Shown: positions 56,945 through 64,000 of the stretch, piece by piece
How the letters are laid out: every line of letters starts with the position of its first letter
Numbering within the stretch: the first letter of the stretch is position 1
Assembly (NCBI RefSeq): GCF_001424345.1
Contig: NZ_LMPF01000006.1
Span: forward strand, 22,907-86,906
Source: Burkholderia sp. Leaf177
Lineage (GTDB): Bacteria > Pseudomonadota > Gammaproteobacteria > Burkholderiales > Burkholderiaceae
DNA length: 64,000 bases
Direction: 5' to 3'
Program-made: the position numbers and the translations under genes
The notes under the pieces: generated by a model
What the model was told of the DNA's origin: nothing
What the model saw: the letters and a program-made list of their open reading frames with translations, nothing else
Databases searched by the model: none

Positions 56945-57874
56945 TCAATCTCCCAAAGGTTCGCCATATGGCTCGCCGTACGGCTGGCGTTCATTGCTGC
57001 CGCCGCGATACGCGTCGAGCGCGTGTTTCATGCGCCGCAAAAGCTCGCGGCTGGTATCGCCCTGCTTCACGGCAAGTTCGGTGACGAGCAGGTCGAGCGC
57101 CATCAACATTGCGTATCGGGACGTGGATGGCTTGTAGATAAAGTCTGTTTCGTTCGCGATGACCGGGATCAGCCAGTCGGCCAGTTGCGCGAGCGGCGAA
57201 ACCGGCGCGGCCAGCGCGATCACGCGCGCGCCGTATTCCCGCGCGATGCGGCAACTTTCGACCATTTCCGGCGTTCGTCCCGTCACCGATAACGCCACGA
57301 CCACGTGATCTTTCGACAGCGTCGCGGCGACCATCCGCTGCAGCAAACCATCCTGATACGACGCCACCGGACGTCCGAGCCGAACAAGCCGGAAACGCAT
57401 TTCATCGGCGAGCGCGGTCGAGCCGCCGCCCATGCCGAACACGTAGATCATCTGCGCATTGGCGAGCGCATCGGCGGCGGCGGCAATGGGCGCCGCCTGC
57501 AACGCCCCGCGATTGTGGGCGAGCGTAGTCTGGATATCGTCGAAAATGCGGGAAGCGAGGGAATCGGGAAGCGCGTCGGCGTTCGGATTGTCATGCGCGT
57601 TGCGTAAAAACCGCTGACCGACCGCCGCCGCTTGCGCGAGGCGCAGCTTCAGTTCGCGTACGTCCTCGCAGCCGACCGCCTTCGCGAAACGCGTTACGGT
57701 CGCAATGCTGACCGCTGCTTTTTTCGCGAGCGCGCCAATGCTCGCGCGCGACGCGCCGGTCAGATCGTCCAGAATGAGCGCTGCGACCTTGCGCTCGGCC
57801 GCGCGCAATTCCGGCGCACGCTCGGCGATCCGGGCGACGATATCGAAAACGGGCGGTTCGGACGACACGTTCAT
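56945..57874 (-). CDS. MurR/RpiR-family regulator
   Basis: A 309-residue regulator. The N-terminal helix-turn-helix is near residues 20-70 (RAAERKVAALILDDLTGASRASIGALAKKAAVSIATVTRFAKAVG), followed by a SIS sugar-isomerase-like domain (IYVFGMGGGSTALADEMRFRLVRLG, with VVALSVTGRTPEMVESC), which senses a phosphosugar or similar ligand in relatives. The start at 57874 follows AAAGG. It is the first gene of the leftward D-aminoacylase run and is divergent from the D-amino-acid lyase, so it likely controls both. Confidence 0.88.
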   Translation of the reverse strand: MNVSSEPPVFDIVARIAERAPELRAAERKVAALILDDLTGASRASIGALAKKAAVSIATVTRFAKAVGCEDVRELKLRLAQAAAVGQRFLRNAHDNPNADALPDSLASRIFDDIQTTLAHNRGALQAAPIAAAADALANAQMIYVFGMGGGSTALADEMRFRLVRLGRPVASYQDGLLQRMVAATLSKDHVVVALSVTGRTPEMVESCRIAREYGARVIALAAPVSPLAQLADWLIPVIANETDFIYKPSTSRYAMLMALDLLVTELAVKQGDTSRELLRRMKHALDAYRGGSNERQPYGEPYGEPLGD

Positions 57875-57901
57875 TGCAAGCCTTTTGGCGCGTATTGCGT
57901 G

Positions 57902-58005
57902 CGTGGTACTAAATAACAATTTATCAGGCATCGTACTTTCTGTACCATAACCGAGTCAATCTCGAATATGCAGGTTTTGGCTTAAAAGCTAGTTCTGAGC
58001 ATATC
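57902..58005. promoter_or_regulatory. Divergent promoters of the D-amino-acid module
   Basis: Leftward: -35 TTGACT (57952-57957) and -10 TACGAT (57928-57933), 18 bp apart, for rpiR. Rightward: TTGGCT (57977-57982), 17 bp, CATATC (58000-58005), weaker, for the lyase. GTAC-N5-GTAC (57931-57943) overlaps the rpiR -10, and TGGTAC (57902-57907) pairs with GTACCA (57940-57945); these are candidate operator half-sites. Confidence 0.5.
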
Positions 58006-58030
58006 AAAACGAACGATGGAGTAGCAGCAC

Positions 58031-59305
58031 ATGAAAGTTACAAACTATCAGACCCCGACAATCGACCCGTTCGGCAAGGGCCTCGGCATGGTTCCGGGCG
58101 TGAGCGTTCATCTGGCGGATGCGGCGCGTCTCGACTGGAATCTGCTCGATGAAGACGTGAGCCTCCCCGCCGCCGTGCTTTACGCGGACCGGATGGAGCA
58201 CAACTTGAAGTGGATGCAGGCGTTCGTGGCCGAATACGGCGTGAAGCTCGCGCCGCACGGCAAGACGACCATGGCGCCGCAATTGTTCCGCCGCCAGCTC
58301 GACGCCGGCGCGTGGGGCATCACGCTCGCGACCGCGCATCAGGTTCGCGCGGCTTATCGTGGCGGCGTGCATCGCGTGATGATGGCGAACCAGCTTGTCG
58401 GCAAACGCAACATGGGCATGATCGCGGAGTTGCTAACCGACCCGAATTTCGAGTTCCATTGCCTCGTGGATTCAGCGGATAACGTCGATCAGCTCGGCGC
58501 GTTTTTCAGCGATGTGAACAAGCAGATCAACGTGTTGCTGGAACTCGGCGTGGAAGGTGGCCGCACGGGAATTCGCGACGATGCACAGCGCGACGCCGTG
58601 CTTGCCGCCATCGCGCGCTGGCCGGATACGGTGAAGCTGACTGGCGTCGAGTTGTATGAAGGCGTGCTGCAGGATGAATCGAAGGTGCGCGCGTTTTTAC
58701 AGCACGCCGTCGAGGTGACGCGTGCGCTCGTCGCGCAGGGAAAGATTGAACGGAAGCCGGCGATTTTGTCGGGCGCGGGATCGGCGTGGTACGACGTCGT
58801 CGCCGATGAATTCGCGAAGGCGAACAGCGATGCCATCGAAGTGATCTTGCGTCCGGGCTGTTACCTGACGCACGACGTAGGTGTGTACAAGAAAGCGCAG
58901 AACGAGATTTTCGCGCGCAATCCGATCGCGAAAAAGATGGGCGAAGGCCTGAAGCCTGCGCTGCAGTTGTGGGCTTACGTGCAATCGATTCCGGAGCCGG
59001 ATCGCGTGATCATCGGTTTGGGGAAACGCGATGCAGCCTTCGACGCCGGCATGCCCGAACCCGCGCGCCATTTCCGTCCCGGCACGCAATTGCCGCGCGA
59101 CGTGGCGCCGGGCGAAGGCTGGGAAATCTTCAGCATGATGGACCAGCACGCATATTTGCGGATCAAGCCGGGCGATGACATCAAGGTCGGCGACATGATC
59201 GCGTTCGACATCTCGCACCCTTGTCTCACGTTCGACAAGTGGCGCCAGATCCTGATCGTCGATGCGAAATATCGCGTGAAAGAAGTGGTCGAAACGGCGT
59301 TTTAA
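58031..59305 (+). CDS. PLP fold-III D-amino acid lyase/deaminase (DSD1/D-threonine aldolase type)
   Basis: A 424-residue enzyme of the alanine-racemase fold. The PLP lysine is in LAPHGKTTMAPQLF near residue 79, with the GYCLTHDVG-like segment RPGCYLTHDVGVYK and a C-terminal metal-site-type block FDISHPCLTFDKW. It resembles D-threonine aldolase, D-serine dehydratase and amino acid deaminase relatives; activity is not separable by eye. It is divergent from rpiR, D-aminoacylase and ridA, supporting a role in D-amino acid use. The stop codon overlaps the MarR gene's by three bases. Confidence 0.85.
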   Translation: MKVTNYQTPTIDPFGKGLGMVPGVSVHLADAARLDWNLLDEDVSLPAAVLYADRMEHNLKWMQAFVAEYGVKLAPHGKTTMAPQLFRRQLDAGAWGITLATAHQVRAAYRGGVHRVMMANQLVGKRNMGMIAELLTDPNFEFHCLVDSADNVDQLGAFFSDVNKQINVLLELGVEGGRTGIRDDAQRDAVLAAIARWPDTVKLTGVELYEGVLQDESKVRAFLQHAVEVTRALVAQGKIERKPAILSGAGSAWYDVVADEFAKANSDAIEVILRPGCYLTHDVGVYKKAQNEIFARNPIAKKMGEGLKPALQLWAYVQSIPEPDRVIIGLGKRDAAFDAGMPEPARHFRPGTQLPRDVAPGEGWEIFSMMDQHAYLRIKPGDDIKVGDMIAFDISHPCLTFDKWRQILIVDAKYRVKEVVETAF

Positions 59306-59772
59306 GCGCCGCCGCTGAGCGTTGCGTCGCTGTCCGATGATGTCGATGCAACTTCAATGATGCGCTGCTCCAGCACGCGCAACGCGCCGGACAAAGCGGC
59401 GATGGCTTCATCGGGAAGCGTGGAAAGCGTCTCGCGCAAGAACTCATTGCGGCGCGGCAAACCGGCGTTGACGACCGCTCGGCCTTCGTCGGTGAGAATC
59501 ACGTTGGAGATGCGGTTGTCGCGTTGATCGACGCTACGCGCAATCCATCCCAGCGCTTCGAGCGTTTTTAGTTGCCGCGTGAGCGCGCCCGGATCGACAC
59601 GCAACCGCTCGACCAGCTTTTTCTGCGACAACTCGCCCGAATGATCGTGCAACGCGATCAGGATGCGCCAGCGCGGCATCGGCTGGCCGACTTGCGACTC
59701 GAACGACTGCATGAACACACGATAAGTGCGTCCAAATTGCTGAATGACCGCGATGCGTTCCGTTTCGTCCAT
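59302..59772 (-). CDS. MarR-family regulator
   Basis: A 156-residue MarR protein with a winged helix in the middle (ILIALHDHSGELSQKKLVERLRVDPGALTRQLKTLEALGWIAR, then RSVDQRDNRISNVILTDEGRAVV). It is the second gene after the MFS exporter (48 bp), a common exporter-regulator pair. Likely controls the exporter from the TTGAC/GTCAA palindrome upstream of it; ligand unknown. Convergent with the D-amino-acid lyase. Confidence 0.88.
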   Translation of the reverse strand: MDETERIAVIQQFGRTYRVFMQSFESQVGQPMPRWRILIALHDHSGELSQKKLVERLRVDPGALTRQLKTLEALGWIARSVDQRDNRISNVILTDEGRAVVNAGLPRRNEFLRETLSTLPDEAIAALSGALRVLEQRIIEVASTSSDSDATLSGGA

Positions 59773-59820
59773 GCTGTTTGATTCCTGCTTCGCGTTAATG
59801 CTGCGCGTCCGGCAATGCGT

Positions 59821-61419
59821 TCATTCGGCCATGACAGCCGGTTCCACCTTCGTGCCCTTCAGGCGGACCGGCGGCACGCGCCGCGATTGCCACACGGCGA
59901 TCACGGCGACAACCGCCGCCACCGCAATGCCGATGTGTATTGCCGCGACCAGCGACTCGCGCGCCGATTCAAGCAACGCAACGCCGTTATGACCTGCCGC
60001 GACGAGTTGCGACAAAAGCGTGGTCTGCGCGTCGTGATTGATCAGAATTTGCGGATCGCTTAGATCGCCGAACCAATGACCGGCGTTGTCTTTATCGAGC
60101 GAAAGCTGCACGCCGCTCGCGTAGAGATGCGTGATCAGGGTGCCGGTCAGCGCCGTGCCGACCATCCCGCCAATCATGCGCAAGGATTGCAGCAGCGCCG
60201 TCGCAATTCCAAGATGCTCGCGTCCCGCCGTCAACTGGGCGAACACGGTCAGATTCGGCATCACGAAGCCGAGGCCCATGCCGCCGAGCACCATGATCGC
60301 CATCAAGAGCGGCCGCGGCATGGAACGCGTTGCGATCACCACGCCAAGGCACGAAATTGCGAGCAACGCGAATCCGACATACAGCATGGCGTTCGGATTC
60401 TTCACGCGCGTGACGATGCGCCCGTTCAAAATGCTGCCGATAGTAATAAACACCACCAGCGGCGTGATGATCAGGCCGGCGTCTTTCGGCGACATGCCGA
60501 ACCCGCCCTGGAACAGCAACGGTGCGTAAAACAGCAGCGAAAACATGGTGAAGCCGCCGAGTATCGCCAGCGTGAACAGCGCGGAAAGACTTTTGTTGCG
60601 GAACATATCGACGGGAAGAATCGCGTAATCGCAGCGCCGTTCCCATTTCCAGAGCGCATATCCGCAAGCAACGCTCACCACGAGCAGCACCAGCGTTCCT
60701 GCTGACACGCCGTGCTTTGGCAACATTTCAACGAACAATTGCAGCGAACCGAGCGCAATCGCGATCAGGCCCGCGCCTTGCCAGTCCAGTCGCATCTTGC
60801 CTTCGTGCTTGATGTGCCGAAGATGCGGGAGGAAGCGCCAGACGAAAAACACCGAAATGAGTCCGACGGGCAAATTGACGTAGAAAACCGAGCGCCAGCC
60901 GTAGTATTGGGTCAGGATTCCGCCCAGCGACGGCCCGACTGCGTTGGCGATACCGAACGCCGAGCTCATCATGACTTGCCATCGGAGGCGCACTACCGAA
61001 TCGGGAAACAGATCGGCAATGCACGCAAAGGCGGTCCCGACCAGCATGCCGCCGCCGATTCCCTGAAGGCCGCGCGCGAGCACGAGGAACAGCATATTGT
61101 TGGCCATGCCGCACAGTGCGGAAGCGGCCGTGAATACGACGATGGATGCAATCACGAACGGCTTGCGACCATAGTAATCGCCGAGCCGTCCGAAGATAGG
61201 CACGGTAATGACCGATGTCAGCAAATAGGAGGTCGCGACCCACGCGTAGAGGTCAAATCCCTTGAGTTCGGCAACGATAGTCGGCAGCGCCGTGCCGACC
61301 ACGGTTTGATCGAGCGCGACCAGCATGGTCACGAAGCAGATTCCCAACATCGCCATCAGCGATTCGCGGAAAGGGAGCACTTGTCCCGCGGAGTGATGCG
61401 CGGCAGTATGAACGGCCAT
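59821..61419 (-). CDS. DHA2-family MFS drug exporter (14-TM)
   Basis: A 532-residue major facilitator with 14 predicted helices, so of the DHA2 (EmrB/QacA) class. Motif A is GRLGDYYGRKP, motif C-like GPSLGGILTQYYGWRSVF, and the start of helix 1 has CFVTMLVALDQTVVGTALPTI. These proteins export drugs or fatty-acid-like compounds by proton antiport. No membrane fusion protein (EmrA) accompanies it. First gene of the leftward pair with marR; divergent from the EcsC gene. Confidence 0.9.
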   Translation of the reverse strand: MAVHTAAHHSAGQVLPFRESLMAMLGICFVTMLVALDQTVVGTALPTIVAELKGFDLYAWVATSYLLTSVITVPIFGRLGDYYGRKPFVIASIVVFTAASALCGMANNMLFLVLARGLQGIGGGMLVGTAFACIADLFPDSVVRLRWQVMMSSAFGIANAVGPSLGGILTQYYGWRSVFYVNLPVGLISVFFVWRFLPHLRHIKHEGKMRLDWQGAGLIAIALGSLQLFVEMLPKHGVSAGTLVLLVVSVACGYALWKWERRCDYAILPVDMFRNKSLSALFTLAILGGFTMFSLLFYAPLLFQGGFGMSPKDAGLIITPLVVFITIGSILNGRIVTRVKNPNAMLYVGFALLAISCLGVVIATRSMPRPLLMAIMVLGGMGLGFVMPNLTVFAQLTAGREHLGIATALLQSLRMIGGMVGTALTGTLITHLYASGVQLSLDKDNAGHWFGDLSDPQILINHDAQTTLLSQLVAAGHNGVALLESARESLVAAIHIGIAVAAVVAVIAVWQSRRVPPVRLKGTKVEPAVMAE

Positions 61420-61438
61420 TTTTTTGATACCGCAATGA

Positions 61439-61450
61439 TTGACTTGTCAA
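61439..61450. promoter_or_regulatory. MarR-type operator overlapping -35
   Basis: TTGAC-TT-GTCAA is a 12-bp palindrome of the common MarR form, between the divergent MFS and EcsC genes. Read on the minus strand it also supplies a perfect TTGACA -35; a TATCAA-like -10 lies 15 bp farther, only nine bases before the MFS start, so the promoter is unusually close to the gene. Confidence 0.55.
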
Positions 61451-61525
61451 CAGACCCGAAATCATAGCACGCGATATTGTTCTAGATCAAAGCCTGAATC
61501 TTTATTAGACCCTTTCGAAAACATC

Positions 61526-62368
61526 ATGGAACCGACGCCCATCTCCGCCTCGCCCCTTTCGCCGGAAGACCTGGCGACCTTGCGCCGCGCCAAGGAAGCG
61601 CTGGAAAGTCCGTCCTTGACGATGAAACTTGCGAGCGTGGTGGGCTCGCCCATCGAAAAGCTGATGGCCCGCATGCCGAACTTCGCGCAGGAAAAAATCG
61701 ATGACGCCACGCAGGCCGCGCTCAAGAAATGCCTGCAACTGGCGTTGCGCACGCTGACCAAGAGTTCAGTGGAAGGCGTTTTGCTGCCGCCCGAAAAGCC
61801 GCACAACCTGATGCACAAACTCGCGGTTGCGACGACCGGCGCGGCGGGCGGCGCGTTCGGCCTCTTCGCGTTGCCAGTGGAATTGCCGGTCACGACAACG
61901 CTGATGTTCCGCTCGATCTGCGACATTGCGCGCAGTGAAGGCGAAGACATTCATCTCGTCGATACCCAACTGCAATGTTTGATGGTCCTCGGCATGGGCG
62001 GTCCGAGTTCCAGCGACGATAACGCCGATATCGGCTATTTCATTGTTCGTGGGACCTTGGCGCAGTCGGTATCGAAGGCGACGAGCGAGATTGCCGCGAA
62101 GGGATTGAGCGGACACGGCTCGACCGCGTTGCTCAAGTTCTTGCAGACGGTGGCGTCGCGCTTTTCCGTGCAGGTTAGCGAGCAGGTCGCCGCGAAATCG
62201 ATTCCCGCGATCGGCGCCGTGCTCGGCGCATTGGTGAATACGGTGTTTATCGATCACTTCCAGCAGATGGCGCACGGGCACTTCACCGTGCGTCGGCTCG
62301 AGCGACAGTATGGACAGCTCGCGGTGGAACGCGCGTTTCAGACCATCGACATCTCGAGTGGCCGGTGA
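61526..62368 (+). CDS. EcsC family protein
   Basis: A 280-residue protein of the EcsC family, named after the B. subtilis EcsC; its function here is unknown. After a variable front (ISASPLSPEDLATLRRAKEALESPS), it has a hydrophobic central segment (TTGAAGGAFGLFALPVELPVTTTLMFRSICDIA) and a second one near SIPAIGAVLGALVNTVFIDHF. No catalytic motif was recognised. The start at 61526 begins the homologous part; a longer frame upstream would cover the promoter. Its last 31 bp overlap the convergent hydrolase. Confidence 0.82.
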   Translation: MEPTPISASPLSPEDLATLRRAKEALESPSLTMKLASVVGSPIEKLMARMPNFAQEKIDDATQAALKKCLQLALRTLTKSSVEGVLLPPEKPHNLMHKLAVATTGAAGGAFGLFALPVELPVTTTLMFRSICDIARSEGEDIHLVDTQLQCLMVLGMGGPSSSDDNADIGYFIVRGTLAQSVSKATSEIAAKGLSGHGSTALLKFLQTVASRFSVQVSEQVAAKSIPAIGAVLGALVNTVFIDHFQQMAHGHFTVRRLERQYGQLAVERAFQTIDISSGR

Positions 62369-63270
62369 AGCGCCACGCCGCGTACGAATTGCGCCGCGTG
62401 CTCCAACGCCTTGTTGGCTTCGGGCACGAAGGGCGCGAGCATTTGCACCGCATGCGGCATGTTCGGCAAGATCTCGAACTCCACGCTCACGCCCGCCGCA
62501 CGCGCTTTCTCGGTGACGCGCGTGGAATCATCGAAGAGAACTTCTGTGTCGCCAGCCTGAATAAAGAGCGGCGGCAAACCGTCGAATCGTCCATATAACG
62601 GCGATACATACGGATTACGGACATCTGCGTTTCCTGTGTAAAGCTTGCCCGCGGGCGCTATCGCCCGGCCGAAGAACATCGGGTCGCGACCATTGTTGGT
62701 CGTAACCGACGCGCCCGTCGCCGCCAGGTCCGTCCACGGCGAAAACAGCACGGCGCCGGCCGGCAGCGGATCGCCGGCGTCGCGCAATGCGAGCAGCGTG
62801 GCGAGCGCGAGACCGCCGCCGGCTGAATCGCCGGCAATCACGAGGGACTGCGGCGCAACACCATCCGCAATGAGCTTTCGATACGCCGCCAAAGCGTCAT
62901 TGAATGCCGCCGGAAACGGATGTTCGGGCGCGAGCCGGTAATCCAGCGAAAAAATCCGCGCGCCGGAACGCCGCGCGAACGCGAACACAAGATTTCGATG
63001 CGTCGCGGGCGAGCAAAAGTAATAACCGCCGCCGTGCAAATAAAGAATCGTGATGTGCGAAGGCGTTTCCGGCGAAAGCCATTCGCCGCGAAGGGGTGAA
63101 TCGTTATCGGCGTAATGTTTATGGAGATGCCAGCGGCGCGGGACTTTTGGCGACCATACGCGTTTCGATGTCATTGCGCGCGCCCGGGCCACGTCGATAC
63201 CCGGAGCTGCAGTTGCAGGGCGCATCTTGTTTCGCAAAACCCAACACATCAACGCGCTTTGCCAACTCAT
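62338..63270 (-). CDS. Alpha/beta hydrolase, hormone-sensitive-lipase family
   Basis: A 310-residue esterase. The oxyanion-hole motif HGGGYYF is near residue 79, the nucleophile elbow GDSAGGGLA near 147, and the DTEVLFDDS and HAVQML segments supply the acid and histidine. It belongs to the HSL (family IV) carboxylesterases, which cut short-chain esters. It has no signal peptide but the first helix (SALMCWVLRNKM) is hydrophobic. Convergent overlap of 31 bp with the EcsC gene. Confidence 0.88.
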   Translation of the reverse strand: MSWQSALMCWVLRNKMRPATAAPGIDVARARAMTSKRVWSPKVPRRWHLHKHYADNDSPLRGEWLSPETPSHITILYLHGGGYYFCSPATHRNLVFAFARRSGARIFSLDYRLAPEHPFPAAFNDALAAYRKLIADGVAPQSLVIAGDSAGGGLALATLLALRDAGDPLPAGAVLFSPWTDLAATGASVTTNNGRDPMFFGRAIAPAGKLYTGNADVRNPYVSPLYGRFDGLPPLFIQAGDTEVLFDDSTRVTEKARAAGVSVEFEILPNMPHAVQMLAPFVPEANKALEHAAQFVRGVALHRPLEMSMV

Positions 63271-63296
63271 TGCCCGTCCTCTTTATAAATGCGGTA

Positions 63297-63752
63297 CTAG
63301 TTTGCGGGCATCACTTGTCCGCGGATCTCGCCCGTGGGGTTCTTCTCGGTGTGGATATTGAAGTAGTACTTGCCGGCCATCAGATCGGTGGCTTGTTCTT
63401 CGGAAAGCATGGCCTCGCCGTTAATTGGACTTGGCAACGCGGTTTTATCGATAGGAACCTGCACCTTCGCGTTCTGCCCTACGGGCGCCGGCCCGTGGAA
63501 ATGCGCCATGGTCGCGGGGCCGGATAAGTCGCCGTAGATCACGTTCCATTGCAGCATTTTGGTGGTTGTGTCGAAGGTAGCTCTCAGCACGCCGTGACCT
63601 TTGCTGACACGCGGCGGGACTTCGCTCGATGGTTGCAAATTGGCTTGCAACGCGACGCTATCGGCAAATGCGGAAACGGACGCTACTGACAGCAACACCA
63701 AAGCCAGACTTGCAAGCGGCCTACGATGCAACGAACCGGATCTCGTGAACAT
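63297..63752 (-). CDS. CHRD-domain exported protein
   Basis: A 151-residue secreted protein. A signal peptide covers about residues 1-30 (MFTRSGSLHRRPLASLALVL with ASVSAFA before the cut). The rest is a single CHRD domain (chordin-related; LQPSSEVPPRVSKGHGVLRATFD, then MAHFHGPAPVG and GKYYFNIHTEKNPTGEIRGQV at the end). The His residues may bind metal. Bacterial CHRD proteins have no settled function. It lies 26 bp upstream of the hydrolase gene in the same direction. Confidence 0.85.
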   Translation of the reverse strand: MFTRSGSLHRRPLASLALVLLSVASVSAFADSVALQANLQPSSEVPPRVSKGHGVLRATFDTTTKMLQWNVIYGDLSGPATMAHFHGPAPVGQNAKVQVPIDKTALPSPINGEAMLSEEQATDLMAGKYYFNIHTEKNPTGEIRGQVMPAN

Positions 63753-63893
63753 TTTTGCTCTCTAATAAATAACCAACGAGCCGATGAGTGGTCTGTCTCA
63801 TCGTCCGGTCATAGTAGAACATTTTTTTCGATGTGAGCTTCTACGTGGAGCTATTGAGTAGAAGCCGAGCGGAAACACGAAAAGGCGCCCGAA

Positions 63894-64000
63894 TGAACTG
63901 CACCCCAAAAGTTGGACACCCGTCCAACAATTTGGGGTGTTTTTTATGGCGAAGCATAGCGAGCAATTAAAGCTCAAACTTGTCAGGCAGTATTTCGCTG
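63894..64000 (+). mobile_element. Left end of an IS3-family insertion sequence (cut by window)
   Basis: From 63894 the sequence TGAACTGCACCCCAAAAG is an IS-type terminal repeat, followed by an inner inverted repeat (63901-63917 with 63922-63939) and then a transposase start. The right end, target duplication and orfB lie outside. The family call rests on the end type and the start of OrfA and is moderate. Confidence 0.7.
63946..64000 (+). CDS. IS3-family transposase OrfA, N-terminal fragment
   Basis: Eighteen codons are visible, MAKHSEQLKLKLVRQYFA, then the window ends. The charged start with a LKLKLVRQY segment matches the helix-turn-helix opening of IS3-type OrfA proteins. No further statement is possible. 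Confidence 0.6.
   Translation, partial: MAKHSEQLKLKLVRQYFA

Overview
The window reads as a chromosomal stretch of a high-GC betaproteobacterium of the Burkholderiaceae, most like Caballeronia or Paraburkholderia. The supporting signs are the gene orders ruvC-ruvA-ruvB, fmdB-DUF502-aspS-nudB-clsB and ubiE-Tim44-ubiJ-ubiB, an RNase P RNA gene, gltIJKL beside gdhA, and a DUF3683 FAD/Fe-S oxidoreductase. Assignments rest on reading the sequence only; no database search was run. Coding density is high, nearly everything looks like core chromosome, and obvious mobile DNA is limited to the left end of an IS3-family element at the right edge and one toxin-antitoxin insertion.

Layout. 1-4.7 kb: Holliday-junction genes ruvCAB facing tyrS-dtd-histidine phosphatase. 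5-9.3 kb: anmK, erpA, rplM-rpsI, a candidate small RNA with an anti-Shine-Dalgarno loop, an OsmC protein and rnpB. 9.4-12.9 kb: pyrC-DUF3025, a class II glutamine amidotransferase and a YegP-type protein. 12.9-20.4 kb: nitrogen block with the glutamate/aspartate ABC transporter gltIJKL, glutamate dehydrogenase with a LysR regulator, and an NNP-family nitrate/nitrite transporter behind a sigma-54 promoter. 20.4-27.8 kb: Atm1-like ABC exporter, hotdog thioesterase, a 1060-residue PAS/LOV-like-GGDEF-EAL protein, a nitrate-reductase-associated protein and fdhD. 27.8-35 kb: beta-oxidation operon tetR - acyl-CoA dehydrogenase - FadB-like fusion - thiolase - crotonase, with a palindromic operator and a cluster of REP-like palindromes.

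35-51.2 kb: a long leftward block: DUF3683 oxidoreductase, HIT, DUF971, ubiE, Tim44, ubiJ, ubiB and a TPMT-like methyltransferase, then fmdB, DUF502, aspS, nudB and clsB. A HigB2/HigA2-like toxin-antitoxin pair points the other way between aspS and nudB and is flanked by two copies of the same terminator hairpin. 51.8-55 kb: ilvA - cN-I 5'-nucleotidase - queF. 55-59.3 kb: a D-amino-acid module (D-aminoacylase, RidA, RpiR regulator, divergent PLP D-amino-acid lyase/aldolase). 59.3-64 kb: MFS exporter with MarR regulator, EcsC protein, alpha/beta hydrolase, CHRD protein and the IS end.

The observations most worth following are the roughly 60-nt anti-SD small RNA near 8.05 kb, the toxin-antitoxin insertion between duplicated terminators (36.99-37.91 kb), the LOV-like domain with a kept cysteine but lost glutamine, the covarying palindromes at 29.9 kb, the terminator placed just ahead of ubiJ, and the sigma-54/NtrC signals ahead of the nitrate transporter.
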